DNA of 8,994 bases from Opitutaceae bacterium (GCA_005786775.1 SYDD01000223.1:1-8994); one strand, 5' to 3'. Counted from the first letter of the stretch, positions 1 through 6,398 are shown. The notes: a model not told the origin generated them from the sequence alone. Translations and numbers: made by a program.

Positions 1-807
1 ATCCGGCGCCACCGGGATCGGCCTTTTTTCCTCTATTACCCGATGATGCTCACGCACAGTCCGTTCCAGCCGACGCCGGAAAGTCCCCGGTGGGATCCGC
101 GGATCGGAGAGCGCGGCAACCAGAGTCCGGCGCACTTCGCCGATATGGTCGCCTACATGGACCGGCAGATCGGCGAATTGGGAACGCACCTCGAAACCCT
201 GGGCCTGCGTGAAACCACCCTCGTTTTGTTCCTGGGCGACAATGGTACGTCGGTGGACCTGACTTCGCGGTTCAAGGGTGCAGACTATCCCGGCGGTAAG
301 GGGCGCAGTCATGCCCGCGGCACCCACGTGCCCTTCCTCGCGCATTGGCCGGGCCGGATTCCGGCGGGAAGCGTCAATCGGGACCTCATCGCGAGCGTCG
401 ATTTCCTGCCGACCCTAGCGGAGGTAGCGGGCGTGCCGTGGCCGGCCGATCGACTGACGGATGGGCGCAGCTTCTGGCCGCAGCTGCAGGGTCGGCCGGG
501 AACGCCACGCGAAGCGATCTATTGCTGGTATGCCTCGGATGGCGGCCCAGTAGCGCGCTTTGAGTTCGCCCTCGGGACGCGCTACAAGCTCTACCGGGAC
601 GGCCGGTTCTTCGATCTGCAGGCGGATCCCTTCGAGCAGGGGAAGCCGCTGCCGCTCCCGGACGCCGGCGAGGCCGCCGCCGCGGCCCGGACGTTGCAAG
701 CCGTGTTGGATCAGTATGTCGACGCGCGGCCCGCGCACCTGCGGCAGGAGCGGGTGACGGCGAAGCAGGCGAAACGGACGGAGAAGCAGGGCAAGGCGAA
801 GCGCTGA
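1..807 (+). CDS. Sulfatase, C-terminal part (5' end outside window)
   Basis: The reading frame is open from base 1 and ends at the TGA at 805-807, giving 268 visible residues. The ATG at 43 is internal, because the codons before it encode DRPFFLYYP, a normal sulfatase core strand. Seen next is a THSPFQP segment, with the His expected in the active site. GDNGT at residues 79-83 supplies the Asp-Asn pair that binds Ca2+ in S1 sulfatases. GGKG...HARGTHVP at about 98-110 carries the active-site Lys and is followed by the usual PFLAHWPGRIPAG strand and the SVDFLPTLAEVAGVP helix. The formylglycine motif CxPxR must lie upstream of the window. The enzyme should hydrolyse sulfate esters, probably on glycans or aryl sulfates, and is usually exported. 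The last 20 residues are rich in Lys/Arg/Gln and look like a disordered basic tail. The substrate cannot be told from this half. Confidence 0.94.
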   Translation: MRRHRDRPFFLYYPMMLTHSPFQPTPESPRWDPRIGERGNQSPAHFADMVAYMDRQIGELGTHLETLGLRETTLVLFLGDNGTSVDLTSRFKGADYPGGKGRSHARGTHVPFLAHWPGRIPAGSVNRDLIASVDFLPTLAEVAGVPWPADRLTDGRSFWPQLQGRPGTPREAIYCWYASDGGPVARFEFALGTRYKLYRDGRFFDLQADPFEQGKPLPLPDAGEAAAAARTLQAVLDQYVDARPAHLRQERVTAKQAKRTEKQGKAKR

Positions 808-829
808 CCGTGGCGCGAGTCGCCAGCGG
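808..829. terminator. Possible hairpin between convergent genes
   Basis: TGGCG (811-815) and CGCCA (821-825) form a 5-bp stem with a 5-nt loop. Three more pairs, CCG 808-810 with CGG 827-829, are possible across a one-base bulge. It fills the 27-bp gap between the sulfatase stop at 807 and the transporter stop at 835. It could act for both converging transcripts, but neither side has a T-tract, so intrinsic termination is doubtful. Confidence 0.3.
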
Positions 830-834
830 GACCA

Positions 835-2076
835 TCACCGCGCGGCGAGGGCGTCGCGGGCCTCCAGCACGAAGAGCACCGAAAAGAGCGCCAGGCAGAG
901 CGCGAGCAGCGCATTGGCGAGGCGGCCATTGCGCAGCGGTCCCAGCAGGGAGGCGCGGTTGTTCAGCACCAGCAGTACCGCGGCGAGGAAAGGGAGGAAG
1001 AAGGAGCCGGTTATCGCATAGAGCACGACCAGCGCGAGCGGGCTCTGGTACAGCAGGAGCAGCAACGGGGGAAAGGCCAGGCCGGCAAGAAAGGCCTGGT
1101 AGGCCGGGTCCGCGGGCGAGACCGGTGTAGCGGCGGGCCCGGCGCGGAGCTGGCCCCAGGCGTCCGCGAACAGGTACGGCACGCCCTGCCAGACCCCCAG
1201 CAGCGAGGTGAAGACGGCGGACCAGAAGCCGAGCAGGAAACAGGCCCGGCCGAACGGGCCCAGGATCTCGCCCAGCCGGGCCGCGAGCGCGGCGACGAGG
1301 GCGTTGCCGGAGGCGTCCCCCGGTGCGGCGCCCGCGGCGATCACGATCATCGCGAGCCCGAAGACCCCGCTGAGCGTGTACGCGACCGTGAGGTCGGCCC
1401 GGCAACGGCGGTGCGCCGCCGGCCCTTGCCAGCCCTTCTCGCGGATCCAGTAGCCGTAGCAGAGCAGGGTCACACTCCCGCCGACGCCGCCCATCAACCC
1501 GAGCAGGAAGCCGGCGGAGCCCGCGGGCACGGTGGGCACCAGCAGGCCGTGGAGGAACCCGCCCGGGTCAGCGAGCAGCGGAAAGGCGCAGCCGATCACC
1601 GGCACGAACATCGCGGCGGTCAGCCAGGACATCACGCGCTCGAACCGCTCGTACCGGCCCCAGCGCACCAGCGCGTAGCCGGCGACCGCGTGCAGCGCCG
1701 CCCACGCCGGCACCGGCAGCGCGGGCCACAGCGCGTGGCCGGCCACGCCGCACGCCGCGGTGAGCGCCGCGGCGACGAGGGCGCCCCAAAGGACCAGGAA
1801 GCCGAGGAAGTACCAGGCCACCGGCCGCGGCAGGTGGCGCGTCCAGCCGGCAATCAGGCTCGTGCCGGTCGCGAGCTGCCACCGCGCGATCCCGTCGTTG
1901 AGGACTCCCTTGCAGAGGGCCCCGAGGACGACGACCCACAGGACCGCGAGCCCGAACCGTCGGCCCGCGACACTCGCCGCGATCAGGTCGCCGGCGCCCA
2001 CGCCCGTGGCGGCGACCACGAAGCCGGGGCCCAGCGCGGCGCGCCAGGAGGCGGTGGGGGAGGGTGGGGCGGACAA
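835..2076 (-). CDS. Nramp-related membrane transporter, VGAGD-type clade
   Basis: The protein has 413 residues and about eleven hydrophobic segments, the normal size and layout for SLC11/Nramp (LeuT-fold) proteins in the inner membrane. The N-terminal LGPGF at 15-19 is the family's TM1 entry. KGVLNDGIARWQLATG at 56-71 matches the conserved TM2 to TM3 region. In canonical members TM1 holds DPGN and TM6 holds MPH, which bind Mn2+/Fe2+. By eye, DPGN aligns here with GAGD (27-30) and MPH with TLL in GGVGGSVTLLCYGYW (196-210). Other Nramp relatives share this VGAGD/CYGYW pattern, so the gene is not decayed, but its substrate is unknown and should not be assumed to be Mn or Fe. The start is TTG at 2076; upstream in frame only one CTG precedes a stop at 2155-2157, and LGPGF begins at residue 15. 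No clear SD is seen. It is divergent from the epimerase gene and convergent with the sulfatase. Confidence 0.88.
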   Translation of the reverse strand: MSAPPSPTASWRAALGPGFVVAATGVGAGDLIAASVAGRRFGLAVLWVVVLGALCKGVLNDGIARWQLATGTSLIAGWTRHLPRPVAWYFLGFLVLWGALVAAALTAACGVAGHALWPALPVPAWAALHAVAGYALVRWGRYERFERVMSWLTAAMFVPVIGCAFPLLADPGGFLHGLLVPTVPAGSAGFLLGLMGGVGGSVTLLCYGYWIREKGWQGPAAHRRCRADLTVAYTLSGVFGLAMIVIAAGAAPGDASGNALVAALAARLGEILGPFGRACFLLGFWSAVFTSLLGVWQGVPYLFADAWGQLRAGPAATPVSPADPAYQAFLAGLAFPPLLLLLYQSPLALVVLYAITGSFFLPFLAAVLLVLNNRASLLGPLRNGRLANALLALCLALFSVLFVLEARDALAAR

Positions 2077-2177
2077 GCGCGGTCGAGCAAGGCAGCCGGC
2101 CCGGCCGGGAGCCAGTCCGCAGTGGCCGCGATCCGAGCTTGGCGCGCGGCGGTCCTACGGATCCACTGCGCGCAGGG
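2077..2177. promoter_or_regulatory. Divergent intergenic region, transporter / epimerase
   Basis: These 101 bp separate the TTG start of the transporter from the ATG start of the epimerase, so promoters for both should lie here unless the starts are misplaced. The region is very GC-rich. A 10-bp palindrome, CCCGGCCGGG, lies at 2100-2109. No -35/-10 pair near the consensus was found on either strand, so the promoter role rests on gene orientation alone. Confidence 0.35.
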
Positions 2178-3212
2178 ATGAAACTCCGCCACCACCCCTA
2201 CACCCTCCAGCTGCGGCACGCCTTCGGGCTGGCGGGCAGCACCCGGACCTCGACGCCGGCGATGCTGGTTGAACTGGAACACGAGGGCGTGACCGGCCAC
2301 GGCGAGGCCTCAATGCCGCCGCACCTCGGTGAGAGCCAGGCTTCCGTCGACGCTTTCCTGCGCCAGGCCGCGCCTCTGCTCGCGGCGGTGAATGATCCTT
2401 TCCAGACGGAGGCGATCCTGCCGGCGCTCGATTCCCTTGCGCCGGGGAACACGGCGGCCAAGGCGGCGGTCGACCTCGCCCTGCACGACTGGATCGGCCG
2501 ACGGCTGGGCCAGCCGCTGCACCGCCTCTGGGGCATCAATCCTGCGCGCGCGCCGCTCACCTCCTTTACCATTGGCATCGACGTCCCGGAGGTGGTCCGA
2601 GCGAAGGTCCGCGAGGCGGCGGCTTACCGCATCCTCAAGGTCAAGTTGGGCCGCGACTGGGCGACCGACCAGGCGATGATCGAGACCCTGCGCGCGGAGA
2701 CGGCCGTGCCTTTGACCGTCGATGCGAATCAGGGCTGGCGCGACCGCGAGGACGCGCTGCGGCGGATCACCTGGCTGGCCGCGCGGGGGGTGGAGTTCAT
2801 CGAGCAGCCGATGGGCCGGGAGCAGTTGGCGGACACCGCGTGGCTGCGCGAGCGGAGCCCGTTGCCGCTGTACGCGGACGAGAGCGTCCAGCGGCTGGCC
2901 GACGTGCCCGCGCTGCGAGGCGTGTTCGATGGCATCAACATCAAGCTGATGAAGTGCACGGGCCTCCGCGAGGCGCGCCAGATGATCACCGTCGCGCGCG
3001 CCCTCGGGCTCAAGGTAATGCTCGGGTGCATGACGGAAACCTCGTGCGCCGTCTCGGCGGCGGCGCAGCTCTCGCCGCTGGTGGATTGGGCGGACCTTGA
3101 TGGCGCGCTGCTGATCGCGAACGACTGTTTCGACGGGATCGGTTTCGCCGAGGGGCGGATCGTGCTGCGGGATCGCCCGGGCATCGGCGTGGTGCCGCGT
3201 GGCCTGGCGTGA
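2178..3212 (+). CDS. Dipeptide epimerase (L-Ala-D/L-Glu epimerase type)
   Basis: The enzyme has 344 residues and belongs to the enolase superfamily, muconate-lactonizing (MLE) subgroup. It interconverts L-Ala-D-Glu and L-Ala-L-Glu, a cytoplasmic step that lets murein peptides be reused or catabolised. An N-terminal capping domain spans about 1-125 and a (beta/alpha)-barrel about 126-330. The catalytic KVK is at 154-156. Mg2+ ligands are D182 (VDAN), E209 (IEQP) and D234 (YADES). The second catalytic Lys is K256 in IKLMK. GCMTETSC at 283-290 and DLDG at 306-309 are hallmarks of dipeptide epimerases; the two Asp of DLD hold the substrate ammonium group in characterised relatives. All key residues are present. 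The frame opens further upstream, but MKLRHHPYTLQLRHAF is the family's normal N-terminus, so ATG 2178 was chosen. The SD is poor (AGGG directly against the start). It heads a rightward run with the two RNA methyltransferases. Confidence 0.93.
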   Translation: MKLRHHPYTLQLRHAFGLAGSTRTSTPAMLVELEHEGVTGHGEASMPPHLGESQASVDAFLRQAAPLLAAVNDPFQTEAILPALDSLAPGNTAAKAAVDLALHDWIGRRLGQPLHRLWGINPARAPLTSFTIGIDVPEVVRAKVREAAAYRILKVKLGRDWATDQAMIETLRAETAVPLTVDANQGWRDREDALRRITWLAARGVEFIEQPMGREQLADTAWLRERSPLPLYADESVQRLADVPALRGVFDGINIKLMKCTGLREARQMITVARALGLKVMLGCMTETSCAVSAAAQLSPLVDWADLDGALLIANDCFDGIGFAEGRIVLRDRPGIGVVPRGLA

Positions 3213-3270
3213 GGCCTCGCGTGCTGCTTTTGGGATCGCCGCGGGGGTGGCGGACGGCAGCGTCCAACCG

Positions 3271-4323
3271 ATGCTGCTGACCTGCCAAGCTGGATACGAG
3301 GCACTGCTCGCCCGCGAGGTGGCCGAGATCCACGGCGGCGTGGTACGGGAGCAGGGGCCGGGCTGGGTGCGGGTGGAGGCCGCGTGGCCGGCGCTCGCGG
3401 CGGTGGGGATGCCCGCCTTCGCGCATCTGGCGCTGCTCGCGCCGCTCGAGGTCAAGGGGGAGACCGTCAACGCGCTGGCGGGAGCGGTCAGCGATCATTT
3501 CCTGGAGGGGCTGCGTGGGGAACGCGTGGAGGCGCCGTGGCCCGCGGTCTGGCAGGGGCCCGCGGAACTCGTCGGCCTCGGGCGGAGGATCAGCGCGGTG
3601 GAGGCGGCCTGCGCCGAGCGCGTGCGGCGCCGTGTGGCGCGCATCGCCCGCCTCGCAGGAGCGGAGTTGCCGCGCGGTCCGGGGCCAGTGCGCGCGCGGG
3701 GACTGTTCGTCCATTTCACGGATTTCGGCCGCCTGTGGGTCGCACGGGAGGCGGTGGTGGCCGGCCCGCGGCGGATGGCGGATGACCCGCTGGCGCCGTC
3801 GCGTTCCTACCTCAAGGTCGAGGAGGCCTACGCCGTGCTCGGCGTGGAACCGCGGCCGGGCGAGCACGTGTGCGATCTGGGCGCGGCGCCGGGAGGCTGG
3901 AGTTTCAGCGCGGCGCGCCGCGGGGCCTGCGTGATCGCGGTCGACAATGGTCCGCTCAAGGGCGGCGCCCTCGGCCACGCCGGCATCGATCATCGGCGCG
4001 AGGACGCGTTCCGGTTCCAGCCGGAGGCGGGCCAGCCCTGCGATTGGCTGTTCTGTGATCTGGTCGAGGAACCGCATCACGTGCTCGCGGACCTCGTCAC
4101 GCCATGGCTCGCGCGCGGCTGGTGCCGTCGCTTCATCGTCAACCTGAAGTTCGGGCGCGTCGATCCGGTGCGGCTTCTGCGCGAGTTGCGCGTGCCGGAC
4201 TCTCCCCTCGCCCGCCATGCCCCGGGCGCGCGGATCCTGCACCTGTTCCACGATCGCGAGGAATTCACCGTCGTCGGGGCTGTCGCGGGCCTTGCGCCGT
4301 CGCCCGCCGCGGCCTCAGCCTGA
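3271..4323 (+). CDS. rlmM: RlmM-like 23S rRNA 2'-O-ribose methyltransferase
   Basis: The protein has 350 residues, close to E. coli RlmM, which 2'-O-methylates C2498 of 23S rRNA with S-adenosylmethionine (SAM). The N-terminal half (about 1-165) fits the RlmM THUMP-containing region. The C-terminal half is an RrmJ/FtsJ-type Rossmann methyltransferase. APSRSYLKVEEA (175-186) carries the first catalytic Lys, K182. CDLGAAPGGW (201-210) is the SAM-binding motif, followed by AVDNGPL and REDAFRF. CDLVEEP (262-268) supplies D263, NLKFG (291-295) K293, and DREEFTV (328-334) the closing Glu. This completes the K-D-K-E tetrad. Together these match RlmM better than RlmE. ATG 3271 was chosen because MLLTCQAGYEALLAREV aligns with the RlmM N-terminus; GTG 3199 or GTG 3247 would add 24 or 8 unlikely residues, the former overlapping the epimerase gene by 14 bp. 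It lies 5 bp before the next methyltransferase. The exact target base is inferred from the family. Confidence 0.86.
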   Translation: MLLTCQAGYEALLAREVAEIHGGVVREQGPGWVRVEAAWPALAAVGMPAFAHLALLAPLEVKGETVNALAGAVSDHFLEGLRGERVEAPWPAVWQGPAELVGLGRRISAVEAACAERVRRRVARIARLAGAELPRGPGPVRARGLFVHFTDFGRLWVAREAVVAGPRRMADDPLAPSRSYLKVEEAYAVLGVEPRPGEHVCDLGAAPGGWSFSAARRGACVIAVDNGPLKGGALGHAGIDHRREDAFRFQPEAGQPCDWLFCDLVEEPHHVLADLVTPWLARGWCRRFIVNLKFGRVDPVRLLRELRVPDSPLARHAPGARILHLFHDREEFTVVGAVAGLAPSPAAASA

Positions 4324-4328
4324 AGGCG

Positions 4329-5111
4329 ATGCGTCCTGCTGCGCCTGCTTCCGTCGCCCCCGTACCCGCCGCGGGCGAACTCCGTCTGTGCGGCCTCGCC
4401 GCCGTGCGCGCGCGCTTCCAGCGCGACCCCGGGTCTTTTCAACGTCTGTACTTCGACGTAGCGACCGGACGGAAGATCGGCGTGCTCTGTCGCGTGCTTG
4501 CGCAGGCGAAGCGGATCTACCGGCAGGTGCCGGGTGAGGAACTGGAGCGCATCGCGGGTTCCGTGCACCATGGCGGGATTGTCGCGGTGGTGACGCCGCC
4601 GGCGGTGCGGCCCGTCACCCCGGAGGTCGTCGCCCGCTGGGCGCGGGACAGCGCGGGCGTGCTGCTCCTCGAGGGCATCGGCAACGCGCACAACCTCGGG
4701 GCGATCGTGCGGACGGCCGCGTTTCTCGGCGTGCCGCATCTGGTGCTCGCGGGCGATGCGACGGCCGCGCAGCCCACGGACGCCGCGCACCGCGTGGCAG
4801 AGGGCGGCTTCGAACACGTCACCCTGTGGCGGACGGAGGATCTCCCCGGTCTCATCGGTCAACTCAAGGCGGCCGGGGGCGAGGTCACCGGCGCCGCGAC
4901 GCGCGGCGGGGCGGTCCGGCCAGGCTCGCGAGTGGCTGGCCGCAGCCTGCGGGCGGTGGCGCTGGGGAACGAGGAAAACGGTCTCTCCCCCGCCACCGCG
5001 ACGGCGTGTTCCCAGCGCGTGACCCTGCCCGGCAGCGGCCGCGTCGAGTCCCTGAATGTCTCCGTCGCGGCCGCGCTGATGATCTGGGAGTATTTGAGGA
5101 TTAACAAGTAA
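4329..5111 (+). CDS. SpoU/TrmH-family RNA 2'-O-methyltransferase
   Basis: The protein has 260 residues with the classic two-domain SpoU layout. An L30e-like RNA-binding domain spans about 17-90 (ELRLCGLAAVRARF through HHGGIVAVV). A trefoil-knot SPOUT domain runs from about 110 to the end. Motif 1 is GNAHNLGAIVR (118-128) with the catalytic Arg. Motif 2 is ALGNEENGLS (211-220). Motif 3 is LPGSGRVESLNVSVA (233-247), in the SAM-binding knot. All are intact, so the protein should methylate the ribose 2'-OH of rRNA or tRNA. It resembles the RlmB/TrmH group, but the target nucleotide cannot be read from sequence. The frame is open back to 4104, inside the rlmM-like gene, but that extension is a GC-rich shadow. 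ATG 4329, five bases after the previous stop, gives the expected N-terminus. AAGG at 4323-4326 is only 2 nt from the start. Close spacing implies co-transcription and possible translational coupling with the gene upstream. Confidence 0.92.
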   Translation: MRPAAPASVAPVPAAGELRLCGLAAVRARFQRDPGSFQRLYFDVATGRKIGVLCRVLAQAKRIYRQVPGEELERIAGSVHHGGIVAVVTPPAVRPVTPEVVARWARDSAGVLLLEGIGNAHNLGAIVRTAAFLGVPHLVLAGDATAAQPTDAAHRVAEGGFEHVTLWRTEDLPGLIGQLKAAGGEVTGAATRGGAVRPGSRVAGRSLRAVALGNEENGLSPATATACSQRVTLPGSGRVESLNVSVAAALMIWEYLRINK

Positions 5112-5244
5112 CGTTGATTTAAGGCCTCGGCTCACGCCCTGGCGCACCACCGGCAGGCGCGGGGTCGGGCACGTTGCGTCCGGGCACTTCTCGGCTTGCG
5201 TCGTGGGGCGGTTGGACTTGGAGTCGTCTTTTCCTCTCTCCTCC
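5112..5244. other. Intergenic leader before the LysM gene
   Basis: This 133-bp stretch follows the TAA of the SpoU-type gene. It starts with a short AT-rich patch (TTGATTTAA, 5114-5122), unusual in this GC-rich region. It ends in a pyrimidine-rich run at about 5228-5244 that abuts the LysM start. No strong terminator with a T-tract and no clear -35/-10 pair were found. It probably carries the LysM gene promoter, since that gene differs in role from its neighbours, but no element can be pointed to. Confidence 0.4.
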
Positions 5245-5769
5245 ATGGACACGATCTCTCGCGAAAATAACAACATGCTCCCGATCGCCGGGATCCTCGT
5301 CGGACTCGTCGGCGTGGTGCTCGGTGGCATCGCCCTGGCCCAGGCTTCGAAGGCCAACCGCGGAGTCGCGGAGCACCAGCCGCGCGTCGACAAGGTCGAC
5401 GCGATGGAGTCGCAGGTGAGCAGCGCCGCTGCGGCGGCCGACAAGGCGGCCAAGGACGTCCGCGACCTCACTCGTTCCACGCAGGAAGCCTTCAATGCGG
5501 TGGGCGGCAAGCTCGGCGAGTTTCAGACCTCGATCACCAAGATCGAGGACGCGATGAAGAAGCCCGCGGTCGTGGCCGACAAGGGCGGCAAGAAGTCCGG
5601 CCCCGCGGTCGCTGGTCCTGGCGAGTACCTCGTGAAGGCCGGCGACGGCGGGACCAAGATTGCTCGCACGCTGGGCGTCTCGATTCAGGATCTTCAGGCG
5701 GTCAACCCGGGCGTGAACTGGAATAAGCTCTCGGTCGGCCAGAAGCTTAAGGTGCCGGCGAAGAAGTAA
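5245..5769 (+). CDS. Membrane-anchored LysM domain protein
   Basis: The protein has 174 residues in three parts. Residues 1-10 are polar (MDTISRENNN), and about 11-33 form one hydrophobic helix (MLPIAGILVGLVGVVLGGIA). With no obvious cleavage site, this is most likely a signal anchor facing the periplasm. Residues 35-105 are Ala/Lys/Asp/Glu-rich and look like a helical or coiled-coil stalk (HQPRVDKVDAMESQV onward). A Lys/Gly-rich linker leads to a LysM domain at about 126-173: GEYLVKAGDGGTKIARTLG, then VSIQDLQAVNPGVNW, then KLSVGQKLKVPAKK. LysM binds the glycan of peptidoglycan, so the protein likely tethers envelope and wall. No catalytic domain is present. ATG 5245 was chosen because MDTISRENNN is a recognisable start in Opitutaceae LysM proteins; GTG 5203 and ATG 5275 are alternatives. 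No SD precedes it: the 17 bases upstream are almost all pyrimidines. A strong terminator follows. Confidence 0.9.
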   Translation: MDTISRENNNMLPIAGILVGLVGVVLGGIALAQASKANRGVAEHQPRVDKVDAMESQVSSAAAAADKAAKDVRDLTRSTQEAFNAVGGKLGEFQTSITKIEDAMKKPAVVADKGGKKSGPAVAGPGEYLVKAGDGGTKIARTLGVSIQDLQAVNPGVNWNKLSVGQKLKVPAKK

Positions 5770-5779
5770 GGGTACCCTT
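5768..5779. repeat. 12-bp perfect palindrome at the LysM stop codon
   Basis: AAGGGTACCCTT reads the same on both strands and overlaps the TAA stop (5767-5769). As RNA it would make at best a 4-bp stem with a 4-nt loop. A binding site for a dimeric regulator of the Nudix gene is conceivable, but a single copy gives little support. Confidence 0.35.
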
Positions 5780-5790
5780 TGTCCTTTCCC

Positions 5791-5822
5791 GCCTCCCGCG
5801 CCCCGCGCCGGGAGGCTTTTTT
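5791..5822 (+). terminator. Intrinsic terminator after the LysM gene
   Basis: GCCTCCCG (5791-5798) pairs perfectly with CGGGAGGC (5809-5816). The stem is 8 bp and almost all G-C, with a 10-nt loop that is itself GC-rich. Six T residues (5817-5822) follow at once. This is a textbook rho-independent terminator for the LysM transcript, 21 bp after its stop. The T-tract ends exactly where the Nudix ATG begins, and the 3' arm contains GGGAGG. Confidence 0.85.
5810..5815 (+). promoter_or_regulatory. Shine-Dalgarno of the Nudix gene inside the terminator stem
   Basis: GGGAGG lies 7 nt upstream of ATG 5823, ideal SD sequence and spacing, and the best SD in the window. It is also part of the 3' arm of the terminator hairpin. 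The 5' arm contains CCTCC, the same sequence as the core anti-SD of 16S rRNA. In any read-through RNA this SD would be paired and hidden; an RNA starting after about 5798 would leave it free. Confidence 0.6.
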
Positions 5823-6398
5823 ATGAGCTCTCCCGGCCCTGCTCGCTGGCAACGCCTTGGTCACGAGGTCCGTCTCACCACGCGGATCTTCGACGTGCAT
5901 GGCGTGCGCTACCGGCATCCCAGCCGCGGGACGGAGCGCGAGTTTATCGTCGTGCGGCCGCCGGACTGGGTGAACGTAGTGGCGGTGACGTCGGACGCGC
6001 GGCTCGTGCTGGTGCGGCAATTCCGCTTCGGCATCGATGGGTTCTCGCTCGAGATCCCCGGCGGGATGATGGATCCGGGAGAGCTGGATCCGGTCGCGAC
6101 CGCGCGGCGCGAGCTACGGGAGGAGACAGGTTACACGGGTGGCGCGGCGCACCTGCTCGGGAGCGTGCACCCCAATCCCGCGATCCAGTCGAACCGCTCG
6201 CATTTCGTGCTGATCGAGGCGGCGGTGCCCGGGCACGACCTCGACTGGGATCCCGACGAGGAGCTGGCGGTGGAGACGCGGCCCGTGGACGAGGTGTTCC
6301 GCCTGGCGGAGACGGGCGGCATCACGCACGCGCTGGTGCTCAACGCGCTGATGCTGTTCCGCGCGTTCCGGCGCGGGGGCGGGGCGGGGGCCGTTTGA
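5823..6398 (+). CDS. Nudix hydrolase, ADP-ribose pyrophosphatase-like
   Basis: The protein has 191 residues, typical for the ADP-ribose pyrophosphatase-like Nudix branch. A beta-rich N-terminal portion (about 14-55) precedes VLVRQFRFGIDGFSLEIPGG (62-81), the usual RQ-R----EIPGG lead into the Nudix box. The box runs from G81 to about Y104 and ends RELREETGY (96-104), with E97, E100 and E101 as Mg2+ ligands. It has one extra residue between the PGE and REL halves compared with the GX5EX7RE consensus. GSVHPNPAIQSNRSHFVL (113-130) fits the region after the box. The family splits nucleoside diphosphates linked to another group, such as ADP-ribose, in the cytoplasm; the true substrate is not certain. 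The tail RRGGGAGAV is low-complexity. ATG 5823 has an excellent SD at 7 nt, inside the upstream terminator stem. The ligase gene follows 32 bp after the stop and is probably in the same transcript. Confidence 0.92.
   Translation: MSSPGPARWQRLGHEVRLTTRIFDVHGVRYRHPSRGTEREFIVVRPPDWVNVVAVTSDARLVLVRQFRFGIDGFSLEIPGGMMDPGELDPVATARRELREETGYTGGAAHLLGSVHPNPAIQSNRSHFVLIEAAVPGHDLDWDPDEELAVETRPVDEVFRLAETGGITHALVLNALMLFRAFRRGGGAGAV

Noticed and set aside
386..1405. Minus-strand open frame (339 codons) spanning the sulfatase end and the transporter
   Set aside because: It crosses two recognised genes in a different frame and is an Arg/Pro/Ala-rich shadow with no domain.
2064..2177. N-terminal extension of the epimerase frame by 38 codons
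   Set aside because: The extension is low-complexity and absent from the family. It would overlap the start of the divergent transporter gene.
1411..2181. Plus-strand open frame (256 codons) opposite the transporter
   Set aside because: It is Gly/Ala/His/Gln/Arg-rich low-complexity translation antisense to a well-formed multi-pass membrane protein.
3010..4251. Minus-strand open frame (413 codons) opposite the rlmM-like gene
   Set aside because: It is rich in Arg, Pro, His and Ala with no family motif. The plus strand has a complete catalytic tetrad and SAM motif.
5122..5160. Inverted GC-rich segments after the SpoU-type gene as a terminator
   Set aside because: Only short interrupted pairing is possible and there is no T-tract.
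4077..5510. Long minus-strand open frame (477 codons) opposite the SpoU-type and LysM genes
   Set aside because: Its translation has no recognisable domain and is Arg/Ala/Pro-rich low-complexity. It lies opposite well-supported genes and is an expected shadow in very GC-rich DNA.
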